Assembly: GCA_026413225.1 (NCBI GenBank)
Contig: CM048591.1
Span: forward strand, 45,513,803-45,577,802
Direction of reading: 5' to 3'
DNA length: 64,000 nt
Source of the DNA: Otis tarda
Taxonomy: Eukaryota > Chordata > Aves > Otidiformes > Otididae
The notes beneath the pieces were generated by a model, which was given only the letters and a program-made list of their open reading frames with translations, did not search any database and was not told the DNA's origin. Shown one piece after another: positions 23,558-36,113 of the stretch. How positions within the stretch are numbered: position 1 is the first letter of the stretch; each line of letters starts with the position of its first letter. Position numbers and translations under genes: made by a program.

Positions 23558-23743
23558 AGCTGTCTCTTTTTCAGCAATGGTTGACTCCGGTGTGCTGGAG
23601 GTCTCTGTGTTGACAGTGGGATTAGTGTTGGGGAGAGCAAAAGCAACAACAGCTGTCTCTTTTTCAGCAATGGTTGACTCCGGTGTGCTGGAGGTCTCTG
23701 TGTTGACAGTGGGATTAGTGTGGGGGAGAGCAAAAGCAACAAC
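23558..23743. repeat. 93-bp tandem duplication, two copies, nearly identical
   Basis: Copy 1 is 23558-23650 and copy 2 is 23651-23743. They differ by about one base (TGTTGGGG against TGTGGGGG). The unit is 31 codons long, so every frame open in one copy stays open in both. On the minus strand one frame gives a Thr/Ser/Pro-rich repeat containing NPTVNTETSSTPEST, and a good splice acceptor (ATCTGTACAG) ends at 23749 just before it. TAG at 23545-23543 closes the frame. High identity implies a recent duplication or ongoing homogenisation. Confidence 0.95.
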
Positions 23744-23759
23744 AGGATCTGTACAGATA

Positions 23760-24528
23760 GAGACATACACTTAGGGACAGAGCAGGTCTCAACATATGCT
23801 TGACTTGGGGATTAGTCTTCTGACATCACTTTACCCTTTTGGTTTGAGATGAGTGATTACAGATTTAAGGAAAAGTGACTGGTGTAATTCCGTACTCTGT
23901 TACTAAGTGTCTTCAAATAGTAAAACTCTCTCTTTTTTAAAAGCATGGTTATAGGGTGAGGAGAAGAAACAGTTACAAGTGACACAACTGATTAACTAAT
24001 TATGACAAACTCTGCTTGATGGCATTTGTTGAGACTGGAGAGATGCACTGTGAAAACACAATTTTCTGGTTACTCTGCAGGTTAGAGTGATGTAACATTG
24101 GTAGGATAGTCACTCTGCCACAGAAACCAGTAGTTATGGTGTGAATGTTTGGTGTAATTTCCTGAAGACAAGAGGGTAGAAAGTCTAAGTCACCTAACAT
24201 GGGCATATTGTGAGCAGTTATATTAATGGTGTGTCTACTCTAGCATCAAACATTCTGAGAAGGAATTTCTGGAAGCCAGGAATGGTAAATTGATAGCAGA
24301 TTTTTCTGGAACACAAAGTTTTTCTTGATAATAAGGATTATGAAGGGCACAAGGCAGGATGCCAGCTTCCGTTTCACACTGTGACATACATATGTGTATT
24401 TGTGCAAATGCAACTTTTTTTTTTTTTTTTTTGACAGAGAAGATGATTTTTATGAGCTTCCTGCCTTGTTTCTCCTCCCACAGACTTCTGTCTCCTCAGT
24501 TGTGCTGCCCGAATCATTTAGGTCATCA
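23760..24528. other. Unassigned DNA with a poly(T) run
   Basis: No gene was recognised. A T-rich run lies at 24415-24432. A minus-strand frame at 24206-24000 contains CTTCAG followed by an open stretch, but no coding partner was found. Confidence 0.5.
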
Positions 24529-24652
24529 TGAGCAACCTGATCTAGTCAGGGATGTCCCTGCTCCTTGCAGGGGGGTTGGACTAGATGACCTTTGAAGGTC
24601 CCTTCCAACTCTAACCATTCTATGATTCTATGATTCTGTGATTCTATCATTC
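24529..24652 (+). mobile_element. CR1 LINE, short 3' end
   Basis: This piece runs from AGCAACCTGATCTAG through GGTTGGACTAGATGACC and GGTCCCTTCCAAC to several ATTCTATG units. These are the last 120 or so bases of an avian CR1, severely 5'-truncated as is usual for LINEs. Few changes from the family pattern are visible, so it is relatively young. Confidence 0.95.
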
Positions 24653-27600
24653 AGAGCAGAGACGAGATTCAGGTTTTCAATGATTTCATTTAAATTTGGG
24701 CATTTTACAGATGAAATATAGAAGGCAGCCTCACAAAAAAGTTGAATTGATGTAACTATATTTAAATAAAGCTCTCACCCATGTGCTCAGCTCCTCTGAA
24801 TATGGAACACCTGACTGACTGAAGAAGAAAACCAAACTTGTGTAAATACAGTGATTTTTCAGAAATATTTGCTTGTAGCCACCTTTAGGGGCAAAAAAAG
24901 ATGGAACCACTTTAACAGATTACCACTACATCCTGAGTCTCCAGGGGATATAGAGGCCTGAAATAAGAACATGGTGTGTGTGCATTTTGTTAACTCAGTT
25001 TTGTTTGGCTAAAGATAAAAAAGAAATAGTTGGGGAATTCTAGCGGACAGTAAACTTCATCCCAGGCAATGACAGCAGGGAAAATATCTGTGAATTTGGA
25101 ATGACTTCACAGCTTGAGATGAGTATATGTTTAACATTTATGGTGAAACTTGGCCTAGCTTAATTCATTTCAACTGGTGCTTAATGGATGCTTTGGGAAC
25201 ACTTACAAACTTCCTCTTTAAGGGAAAAACTACCATTTTCTCTGCTGATCTTCCTGTTTTTACAGGGACATGGATTTCCAGGGGCCTATGACAGTTTATC
25301 ATTTGGAAAACTGCTCTTCATATCCACACATAAACATTGAAAAGAAAAAAATGCTTTCTTCTTTTAGTAAATTGTGTTAATGTTTCTCTACGTGCATAAA
25401 ATTTATTCCTGGCTATGTGTATATTTTTAATAGGTTAAATTTATTCAACAGAACAGATTCTGTTCACAAGAATAAAACCAGAAATTTTTGTGGGAGAGGA
25501 ACACAATCCCTGGTCTACATGAAGGAGTCATGTCATCACGATACACGATGTATGGAAGTGTTGTATTAGCTGGGGCTAATGTCACTGAAGCAGCAGTGCT
25601 CACCGATCCTACAGTGATAAATTTGTACTTGCATGCACATGTCTTATGTACTCTTAGAACTATGGCTGCCAGTTATAAACTACTGCAAAACAAGTTAATT
25701 TGCAAATTAGATGCAGAGCTACATTAACGAATATTTAGTCTAGCACTGCTTTCTGGGACATATTTGAACACACAGATAGTGATCTGATCCATGCTCATCT
25801 AAGCATGCCTGACCTTGAGTGGCTACCTCATGATAATTTTTATGTGTCTTGTCTTCACTGTGATTTTACTCTGAAAGAACTGTCTACAGTTAACATGTGT
25901 TTTCCCTAAAAATACCACAAGCAAGCACATACATGTCTGTTGAGGTGGAGCCATATTGCTATGTTAACTCTGTAGGCACTGGCTGGAGTTCTGCAGAACT
26001 GCATTCGCCCCACAAGGTTGGGCCGTACCCCTTCTTTAGTCTTGTGTGGGGATCAGAGGCTAGTCTTTGTCTTCCTGTACACACTAAGTGTCAAAATAAA
26101 TTTGCTTTCATCCACTTGTGCAAAGATGGGAAAGAACTATGTTAGGGATCATTTTGCATTTTACCCCTTCTTGCACTGAGCGGGTTGGCAGATTGGCAGG
26201 AATTTATGCAGCAGCTGAAGGTTCATCTGGATGTCCTGAGGCTAGCCTCTCACCAGTGAATAGTTTGCATTTTGCCTTTCTGCTGGGCGTTACCACTGCT
26301 CAATTTGGCGGCTGTAAGCCAGGGCCTTGTCATTTTGTAGGACTCTACTGGGATAGGTGCAACCAAATATTTACAAGTAAAAAAGTCTCTGCTCCATAAA
26401 GCTTGTAGATCACTAGGTACTTTGAGTAACTCCTAGCTTCGCTGTTTTAAGTTAATGAAGGAGAAAAGGGGAAGTGAATAGCTACCTTTCAAAGCACTGA
26501 TCTACCAACTACCTCTACTACTTGACAAGCCTGATCTTCAGTCTGGTTGATTTTCTTTCTCCAGCATTGAATCTCTCTATTATCTCTCTTTCAAACTTGC
26601 CCCAGTGCTAACAATTTATTGCAGCGATGTGTACCTTTCACCTTGATTAACTTTTCCTGGATGTTCCCTGCTTCTGCCTCTCAGAGGCTTGTGCACTGGT
26701 AGGCAGATGTTGGTGCATGCCTGTGCTTGCTGTCCTGAGGAGCACGGCTGAGCAGGGACAAGTGGCAGTTCTCGGTGTACAGTTACTCTGAGATGTGTCA
26801 GTCTAACTCTTCATTAGTAGCTAACAGTTTCACAGCATTGGGAGCTTTGGGGAAGCATCTATAACCCTCTGCAGATCAAAGGGCCAGAATAAAATCTCAT
26901 TTTATATGAAATAGCCCTTTCAATGAGCCATGCCACATCTATTCCCTTACATCCACTCTGTCACTTTTCTGCTAACAGAAGACTTATATATATTTGCATT
27001 AACAAGACAGAATAGTAAGCATACTCAAAAAATATTTTGGGGGATTTGGCATTAGAGGGTTCTCCTGATTTTTTTTTTTTTCTGCCACTTTACAGGCTTT
27101 GCATACCTCCCTTCTTCTCCAACTGTGGAAAGACTCCTTGTGCATAGATTGCCATCTCAGAAAGACTCTTTCTAGAAACTCTTAGCACTGGGTTGCGATA
27201 TTAGACAATAAAAGTTTTCTGATGAAGAAATTATACTTATAAAAACCCAGACAAAAAATTACAGGGACCACTTTAGTAATGCATAGAAAGAAAATGGAAA
27301 AGAATGTATACTCCACAAAGAGGAGCCTTGAGAAACCAAGGTAACAAAATGTGTAGGCTGTATGCAGTACTGTTACATACACTAGATACATAGCTCATTT
27401 GTTTGTTTTAGGTGAGTGGTGCTCAGACCACCTGGGCAATGCCAGCGTGGGTGGCATTAATGTTGCAGGCTTGTTTTTACCACAGGATTCCACTGCTCTT
27501 CAATGCAGTTCTGAGAAGATAGATTTGCTGGTGTGACGCTACTGTGGGACAATGGGGATTGAATGTGAACTTTACATTGCCTGTGAAGGAGTGGTCAGCG

Positions 27601-30600
27601 TAAGCATGAAACAACTGCGTCCTACAGATCAGTGAAACTGCAAGCTACAACCTCCCGGTTCTACTCCAGCTTAACTTCCTGTCTTGTAGAGACCCGCCTG
27701 TGAATTTGTACCCAAAAAAGCGAGGTAGATGCATAAAAGATTTTGCAGCAGAGCTTATTTTTCAGTCTGATCACTTTCTCCCTTCTAGTTTACAGCATAG
27801 CCTCCTAAACACTTGAGTAGCATGTTTAAGAGGAAGGTGTACCTTGCTGTGGAGACTAAGGGAAGGAAAAGAGGAAACAGGAATATTGTAAGTTGTCATT
27901 GCTCCTGAAAGGGAAATCCAACCTCTAGTAGGGAGTAAGGGACAGAAAAATCACAACCACATAGAAAAAGGGTCTGTTGTAAAAAAATTCAAATAAAGTG
28001 TGGTTTATGCTGTTTTAAAAGCAGAGTCCTACTGTCAGTACAGCTTATTCTGTGTTAGGGTTTTACTCTGTCAGGAGCTATGTCCATTCCCAAGTGTCTG
28101 TTTAGCAAAAAGAAGACTCATCTTTGGATGCAAAGAATAAAAATTAAAATGCTCTGTCTTTATGCCAGGTTGAATTTTTGGGCTTGCGTAGAGGTAGCCT
28201 CAGGCAACCATTCTGCAAGTCTGACAGTGAGGAAGCAGTTCTGTATCTATGGCTGGTTGGAAATGTTGACAAATTGGAAAAGGCCTGATGTCCAAATAAG
28301 ATGCCAGGGAAATGTATCGTTTTGACAGAGCATTGCTCAGGAACAGGGACTCAGCTTCAGAAAAGGGAAGTAACTTGACAGTTGTAGCTCTCAGCTGGGA
28401 TTTGTGAGACCTAGGTTTGAATTCCTACTTTTTCCGATTTAGCCTAAGGAATGGACTTAGGTTTTCACAAAAATATGAGTTTAGTGTCCTAGCCAAAAGT
28501 CTATTAGTTATTCTGAAGCCCACTTCTGTTAATCTGTTTCTGCATTCCTCTGCCTTTTGTATCTTGCAGATTTTCTTTGCCTTATCTTTGTCTTGATGCA
28601 AAGCAGGATTATGTTTTACATCTCAATATTTGCAGGACATGGAATCAATTTTCTGCCCAGCTCTGTCTGGAATGTAATTATAGTAATTTTAATATCCTTA
28701 GCTTTAATTCTTATTATTGATCCTTTTATTGAACCGTGTCTGCTTGTTATTGTGTAAACACTGGCAAAGAAACTGGTAGAAAATAACAGTTATCAGGTGG
28801 CATAAATTAATTTTTTTTCTTTTCTGAATGGAGAAGGAAAGAAGGTTCTTAATGTTTCTGCAGCAAAAATCCAAACCTTGCCCATTCTCTTCACAGTACT
28901 CAACATAACCTTTGTCTTTCATTTGGTTGCAAGCACTTTCCAACTTTGTACTCTCAAACTGGGTGGCTAAAAAATCTGCTCTGGCCTAGAAAGTGAGAAC
29001 TAGGTGCAGCATAAAGCCAAAAAATAAGCTCTATGCCTATTTTGCAATCAGAATGTAGGAAAAAAAAGCCAGCAAAGGGCACTGTGCTGAGTACAATTAT
29101 TTCCATAATGAGCTTGGTTTTGTTTTTCAAGTATTACATTTGAGCTAACTGCTTTGCTAAGTGTCTGCAGAAATCAGAGGTGGAAAGGAGGAAGGATACA
29201 ATCACTCAAACTGTGAGCTTACATCTGATGTGAGTTCTTGGCTGTGTCTAGGTCATTTCTGATCTTCTTCATTTCTGATGTCAGAGAAAGTCTGACATCC
29301 AGGGCATACATAGCACAGTACTTGGATTTAGTCTGTTTTAGCATGCTGTGTGCATAACTAAATGGGTTTTGGGTAGATTGTTTTTGTCCAGCACCTTGGC
29401 AGATTGGTTCTCCTGCATGGTCAACATGAGGAAAAATGATTGCTTAGCTCTATATTTATCTACTTACTTGATTGTTGTAAAAAATAAGTAGTCATCATGA
29501 TTTTGCTGTGCCTATGTATGCACTCATGACAGACATTTGTTTGATAGAAATGCAGAGGTTTTTTTCCTGGGTTAGTCAAAGCTGATTTTTCCCACAGAAG
29601 CTAACTACAACTAAACTGTTGGTATTTGAACAGATTTTAATTTTTTTTTCTCTCATTTTATTCTGCTAGAACTGCCTAATGCAGACAGAAGGTATCAGCT
29701 GGTTAATACTGTTTCAATACCATGTCAACCTGTTCATATTCATGGTAGAAGTGAAGGGCTTTGATGCAAGCTATGTGTTGCAATCACAATTAACCAAACA
29801 GAAGTAGGCTAGGTCACATCCAGGGACAGATTTCCAGGAAGAGTCTTTTTTGGTGCTCTTAGTTTTGGGTTGTTGCCAGTTCTTTCTTCTGATTCTCATG
29901 TGCAGATGTGGGGAGGTGGAGGGAGGCAAACTCTAGTGCAACACAGCAGTGAAACAACACGTTGCTCCACTGTGTAATTGCTGTGGATAAAGAAGATGGC
30001 CAAGGCTGTGCCCTCTTTATGCTGGGGCTGCGTCTGGCCCTGGCAGTGTTTTTGAGTAAAGTCAAGAACAATGCCTCAGCTGTAAGTGCTGGGGATAGTT
30101 ACAGGTCACCAGTCCAATGTGTGGCTGGGGTCAGCTTAGCTCAAGTTTTAACTCATGGTACCAGGAGATGATCAACTGCGAAAACAAAAAAGACTCTGAA
30201 GTTTTTTTCTGAACCCACATGATAAAATACAGGATGAAATAATAATGAAAAACAACAGAAGCTGTCAGGGGAAACGAGGGATGATGTTTGGTTGGAAGTT
30301 TAGAAAAAAGGCTTAAAGAAAGGCCTACAGGCAATGAAATGAAATCTAACCTGTTTCCCTCTCTGCAGGACCTCTGGACTGGAGTGTAATCTTTGTTACT
30401 GTCATATTGGTTTCCAAGGATGGAGTTTTAAAACTAACTCTTGTTAATTAGTTTGTTTATCTGGCAACCACCAGGTATCTTCGCTTCCATCATGAAAGAT
30501 CTGTCAGTTGGTGTAGTTCGGTGAGCGTGCGTGCACATATGCTCACTGACCTTCACCGTTATTGACAGTAAAATCTCTAGAATTTTGAAATCCAGGTTCA

Positions 30601-33600
30601 GCTCATATTTACATCTGGATATTTGGAAAAGAGTGGGGGGAAAAAAGCTTCCTTGAAGATAGTACTTTCCATTTCATAGTTTTTTTCCTTTTGAAAGTGT
30701 TGTTTGGACAAAACAAGAGATGATGAATACTCTGAGGACAGGAGGAAGAAAGAAATTTAAATATCCTGTTAGAAACATGAAAATCTTGTGTTAGAGTTTG
30801 GCCACGCAACTCTACTTCCACAGTCTATAGATTATTTGGAGGTGCCCAGGTTTTGTTTTGGTTTTTTTTTTTTTTTTTCACCACTAGGGAATTAAAGAAG
30901 TGCAACAGAAACAAATTGCAAAGCCTTGGGACTTCTTTGAAACCAGCCTGTTGTTGTGTAGGCAACTGTGTTTGGGAGAAGTGAGCACAGGCTCCTGGAC
31001 AAAGTGGAGTGTAGTTTGTAGGAGGCTTTTCTCCTTGCCCCTTTAGCTCTGAGGCTACTTCTCAGAAGTGACAGTTCGAGCTGAGATGGAGCCCAGCAGG
31101 AACATAAAGAGAGAAGGAAAGCAGGACAGGTGCTACTCCTCGTACATCTTGTAAATGCCTTTCTTAGTCCTTAAGCCTGATCTGTCCTGCCAAATCTTAT
31201 CTGTAGAACTTGTCTTTCATTGTAATAATTTTCATGCCATACTTGGGCACACGGTTTAAAAACCTGAATTCACCAGGCTGTGAGGTTCTCCACCCATGCA
31301 GCTCTATTCAGGCAATGCCTTGTAAAGCATTTTACACTAAGCCATAATTTCCCTGATAGTGAGGACAGCAAAAATTTCAGGGTTGATTAATAATATATTC
31401 TTTTCCTAAATGAGTCCAAATTAAATAGATACAAAATGCACATTGCCTTGGATAACCTAGTATTTACTGTGAGGTACAGACAGGCTTATATGTACAGTAT
31501 TATCATACGGGATTGAAAATTACTCTTTTTTTTTTCACCAGAGGGTAGTGAACTTCATATTCACTGCATAATCAGAACAAGTATTAATGCAACTACTGTG
31601 AAACAGCTACCATGTGACCGCTTGTTACACTGCTTTCAGGGCTTCTGCATCTCGATGTGGGAAATTACTACCCAAAATAGAAGCACAGTGAGCGTAAAAT
31701 GTCTGGGACACACTGACTGATCTGTGATCAAGGATTTCCATACCTCATGAAATCCTGTCAATGCTACTGGTCCAGCTGGGGTAGTTAGGAAATATTCAAC
31801 AAAATGCCCAAAGCCTGTGACACCAGTTTGTCCCTTCACAGGTAAAGGTTCTGCTTGAATGTTTCTTCTGACTGAATATCTCCCTAGCAGCTCATTTGTT
31901 GGGCCTACCAAGGTAGCTCCTGCTAGAGCCTGAGCTACTTCCTTGCCTAGTGAAAAGTTTAAGATTTCCTTGATGCAGTAAAAAAGTTGAAAGGCTTTCT
32001 GTTAAATCTCCACAGAAACAACAAATTCTGTGCTAATAATGCAAAAGGATCATTGGATCTGGGATATGCCAGGTCTGTATCAAGGAGAAGAAGCTGTAGC
32101 AAGGTTATTAAAAGACATAGAAAAAGGAAAATGTCTGTTTTCAACTTTATTTTCTTGCCAGTCTTAAGGTAATGATCTTTTCTGTGTCCATAGAAATAGG
32201 ATGAGACACTGTACGACTATGAGGCAAAAGGACAAAGAACTTGCTCTTTTAAGTACCAGAGGGTACTGAGGGACTTCTAATATTCTTCTGCTTAATTTGC
32301 TCTTGTAAGTGACACATATAGCTTGGCAAAGTGCTTTCCTAATTTAGCTCTGCTTGTGTCTCATGAGCTGTCAGATTCAACACACTTGATCTGTGCGACT
32401 TTTGTGCACCTCATTTCTGAATGTTTATTGATAAGAGTTATACTAGAATTTTAGATAGTAGATGGCTGGAGACACATATTCTAGCCCAGGGCAATTTAAA
32501 CTCATGTCTTCTAGATCTGGTGAGAATGACCTTACGACATATCTACAGGCTAAATTCACAGGAGAGAGTGGGTCTAAACTTGTAAACTGCTCTTTTGAAG
32601 CTATGTTCCCATGTACCAAAAAGCCCCATGAGAACAGGAGAACAGGAGACATAAATCTGTACTTCTTGTGCTGTGACAAATGTATGCATTTTTATCTCAA
32701 CTATCTCTGTGTAAATCAGAAATAAATCTGTGAACGGAGACTGGCAGCCCAGGTATCTGCTTTGAAAATGAGTGCACTTAACACTGGAGTAAACCAAAAG
32801 TATAACTCTCTAGTTTCTCTCTAGTCTGGTGTGCTTGTGTGCTGGCACAGCTTCAGTAGCAGCAGTAAAGGATGCCCTTGCCGATACCTAAGCTTACATG
32901 GTGCTTACAGCTCTCAGCTTGGGAGTGAGAGAGATGAATAGGAGTTGCTCATGCTGAAAAACAGATTCTCCATTTCTAGATGAGCAGCTGTTTCTATAAA
33001 GATGGGCATCAGCTCAGAATCAGAAAACTGTTTTAATTTAGTCAACTGAAGAGATATGATGACTTGATTCCTTAAAGACTGTTGCGCAGTTGTGTTAGCT
33101 GTAGACACAGATGTGGCAGACAGAGACTGAGAACACAATTTTGACATTGATATAGGTAGTGCTTAACTATGAATAACGACAAGGAAATCAACAGCAAGTA
33201 ATTTACACTATAGATTATAGCTCTTCTTTACATATGTGTAATTTTTCACATTCACTATTTAACGCCCAGAATGGATTTATCCATAATTTTATGCTAGATT
33301 AATCTTCCTAGAGAGAAGCCTCTTTTCAATTAGAGACACTAGCACTTCTTAACTAACACCTTCTATGGTCTTAGCTCCCTTAGTTAACTTCTGTAGAAGT
33401 TTTTCAGTCTCAAGTAATGGGAAAGATGTGGAATGACTGTTCTTTTACCCAGCACTTACTGAAATCTAGCTGAATGCAACTGAAGACATGTGCTGAAACA
33501 GCTGGTTTGCTCTTTGGAGTGAAAAATCAGCAAAGAGCCTTTGCAAAGATCTTTCTCCTCTTTCCTTTAAGTCAAATCCAAATGTTTCATTGAAAAAAAA

Positions 33601-34130
33601 AAGGTTTTATTAGTAAATATACTTTAGAAATGTTCCACTAGCAGCATGAAAACTTTACTTTATATATTGTTTCACATGTTTTCACTACTTAGGTAGTCAA
33701 AATCTACTTGTAGCTAGATTACGTTGTCCTTATCCTGTCTCAGAAAAATGGAAATTCTGAATTCTGAATTTCTCATTTATTCATTTTTGGTGGACTCCAG
33801 CTTTTTGAGGATCTTACTTAGTACTTACTTTTTGAAGATATGTATGAAACTTTTAATGAAAGTAAACTCTTGCGCTGTTCATGAAATACGAAAAAATACT
33901 ATAGAAAGAACTAGAACTTTATGAAACATTTGTTAATTCTGTGGATGTAAGAGTTCAATGTTCCAAAAGGTCACAGACTTAAGACAGTAATCAGAGTAAA
34001 TTTTTGAAATTTAAAGACCCAAATTCTGCTTCCTTTTTGTGGATGTCCAGTCTGAGTGCTGAAATTAATAACCACATGGTCACATTCGTGCAACAGCTTA
34101 TCTGTGTTGCCATGCAAGAGTGTAACAGGC
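24653..34130. other. Long unassigned intergenic stretch
   Basis: About 9.5 kb with no recognisable gene. Poly(T) runs occur at 27069-27081 and 30861-30878. Frames of 60-95 codons are scattered on both strands and overlap each other. A B-box-like GGTTTGAATTCC near 28412 could be an old tRNA-derived SINE relic, but the rest does not support it. No complete repeat, RNA gene or CpG island was seen. Confidence 0.5.
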
Positions 34131-34139
34131 CTGCATCTC

Positions 34140-34300
34140 TGCAGCTGGTCCTGGCGCAGGTGTTTTCAGCCACGGGCTCTCCAGGGCCAGCCTGTGCTCC
34201 ATCACTCATCACCCCAGGCCTGGCCTCCTCCTCACCGCACCCCCTGCCCCCACAAACCCTGGGGCTCTGCTCTCCTGACAGCCTGTACTGCAGGCTGTAA
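34140..34300. other. GC-rich patch, C-rich on the plus strand
   Basis: A 160-bp block rich in C runs and CAGG-type words, lying just upstream of a solo LTR. It is open in two plus frames and one minus frame. No domain was recognised. It may be part of an older insertion. Confidence 0.4.
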
Positions 34301-34369
34301 GGGTTCATCAGAAAATCAGTATTGTCTCAACCTCGTCATCAAGGACTTCCAGGTGGACTATGGATTTGA

Positions 34370-35019
34370 TGTGGCCTAAAAGTTAGGCTCATAACTCGAC
34401 ATGAGTTGCTGCAAGCAGTCTGCCTGAGATGCAGTTGTTTTTCCCGGGGACGGAATGTGATTGCTATGGACAAGGCTGACTCTGGCCTAACAACAAAATG
34501 TACAACATCCTTGAGACGGCGGACAGAGTGGCGCGGAGGTGCCACAGCTCAACCCCGTTGTCAGGACTGGCAAAGATAACTGTGCAGCTGCTATCAAGGA
34601 GGATGAATCACAACTGCTGTCTCAAAAACAACGGTGAGAAAGTACCCTTTAATTGAACTTTGCTTGTTATAATGTACAAAAAACACACTTCTATCCTAAG
34701 GACTGAGAACAGGCAGAGATCCCGGAAGCAAAGGAGGAGCAAGGTTTGCCACTTGGCATAAAAGGTCCCCTAACAATGAGACCCCTGAGAGCTTTCCTCA
34801 CCAAGGATCGACATCGATATCGATTGTGGAGACTGGCGGGATGCTGCCTGGATCTAGGACCATAGGGATGCCTTGGACACGTGGTGGTAGCTTTTTCCTA
34901 TCTTTACTTTTCCTTTTCACTCCCTTTCACCTACTGCATGCCGCTTTACAGGCAAAATAATAAAGTTTGTCCTGATTGATTGAAACCAACCCCTTTGGTG
35001 TGTTTGCTGTAATTTTGCA
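34370..35019 (+). mobile_element. Solo LTR of an endogenous retrovirus
   Basis: A 650-bp segment begins TGTGGCC and ends TTTTGCA. Flanks read ATTTGA before (34364-34369) and CTTTGA after (35020-35025), compatible with a 5-6 bp target-site duplication. Promoter-like CATAAAAG lies at 34758-34765 and the poly(A) signal AATAAA at 34959-34964, in the expected order for a plus-strand LTR with an R region of roughly 200 bases. A GATCACA at 35026-35032 that mirrors the TGTGGCC start is an alternative 3' end. No retroviral body adjoins it, so it is a solo LTR fossil. The class is uncertain (ERVK- or ERVL-like by duplication length). Confidence 0.6.
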
Positions 35020-35175
35020 CTTTGAGATCACAGTAAAAGAACCATCACGAGTCCTGAGTGGACCATGACACATGCAGCACCCAGATCCTTCCTCTTGTGT
35101 GGAGTCAGACTTGATGCTGCTCTCTGCATCAATGTTGGGTGGTACCCTGCCAAGGCAGGAACCCCAAGAACCCCA

Positions 35176-35280
35176 AGTTCAGCAAGGGGAAGTGCAAAGT
35201 CCTGTACCCGGGGAGGGACAATCCCTGGCACCAGCATGTGCAGTGGGGTGCCTGGCTGGGAAGCAAGCAGGGAAAAGTGA
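35176..35280 (+). mobile_element. CR1-like ORF2 fragment
   Basis: The plus frame reads FSKGKCKVLYPGRDNPWHQH, which matches the late ORF2 motif (GKCKVLHLGRNNP type) of CR1. Homology fades after about 35280, where a GC-rich segment of unknown origin follows. It may belong with the CR1 tail at 35866-36113 as one interrupted copy. Confidence 0.65.
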
Positions 35281-35865
35281 CCATGCTGCTGGCCTTGAGC
35301 GCGGGGTTTCTTCCTGCTCTCCAGATCCAGCCATGGCACTGGCATTTCTTCTTCTCCACTTGTAAAGGACTGCCCTTTGGTAGATGGGCGCCATCGGTTC
35401 CCCAGTGCCTCTCACCTCCACCCCGACCACCCTTCCCCACTGCATGGTCTCTGCAGGACTTGCCCCAGCACAGCTCCTCTGCTGCGAATGAACCCTATAG
35501 AAAAGGCTGCACATCTTCTCCATGCTCCCCAGGGCCCCTTGCCCTCCTCTTGCGTAGGACCCCTTCTGCAGCTGAGCCAGCCAGAGAAGATGAGGGGAGG
35601 ACAGAAGGCAGCTGCTAGGTTTAGCACCAAGAGCTGCTACTGAGGCCCAAAGAAAGACCTTGGTCCCAGTGCCAGGGCCACAGGTGATCCTGCATGCCTG
35701 AGGCACACAGCAGGAACCTGGGGAGAAGGATCTGCGGGCAGGCAGGCAGGCAGCAAGCAGGGGAAGCAGGTTAGGCCCCATCGTGCTGGGGGTGCACAGA
35801 GGGCCAGCGTCTGCCCTGGGAAGAGATGCCAGCTACAAGACACGAACTCTCTCTGGAGACCTCAC
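35281..35865. other. GC-rich segment between two CR1 pieces
   Basis: About 580 bp, clearly GC-rich, with a (GGCA)n run near 35738-35752. It is open on the minus strand for 200 codons (35781-35179) and in several other frames, which is expected where stop codons are rare. No protein domain was recognised. It sits exactly where the middle of a CR1 end would be expected, so it may be an insertion or an unfamiliar CR1 subfamily region. Confidence 0.4.
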
Positions 35866-36113
35866 AATGCAGCAGGTTCAGGCTTAGTATTAAGAAACAT
35901 TTACTTACCAAGAGGGTGGTCAAACTCTGGAATAGGCTTCCTAGAGAGGTGGTGGATGCCTGTCAGTGCCTTAAAAAGAGGCATTTGGACAATGCTCTTA
36001 ATAACACTCTTTAACTTGTGGTCAGTCCTGGAGTGGTCAGGCAGTTGGACTAGATGATCCGTAGGTCACTTCCAATTGAAACTATTCTATTGTATTATAT
36101 CCTATTCTATTCT
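35866..36113 (+). mobile_element. CR1 LINE 3' end of a diverged subfamily
   Basis: The plus frame reads FRLSIKKHLLTKRVVKLWN then RLPREVVDA, the last part of CR1 ORF2. A short untranslated part and a tail of CTATT/ATTCT units follow, in place of the ATTCTATG units of the other copies. The different tail and the greater divergence point to an older or separate CR1 subfamily. Confidence 0.85.

Noticed and set aside
28387-28470. tRNA-like B-box word GGTTTGAATTCC, possible old SINE
   Set aside because: No A box, no tail and no target duplication could be recognised.
34004-34379. Overlapping plus and minus frames of about 100 codons
   Set aside because: They coincide with a C-rich patch and overlap one another; nothing distinguishes a real one.
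35179-35781. 200-codon minus-strand frame
   Set aside because: It spans a CR1 fragment and a GC-rich block, with long overlapping frames on the other strand. Composition explains its length, and no domain is visible.
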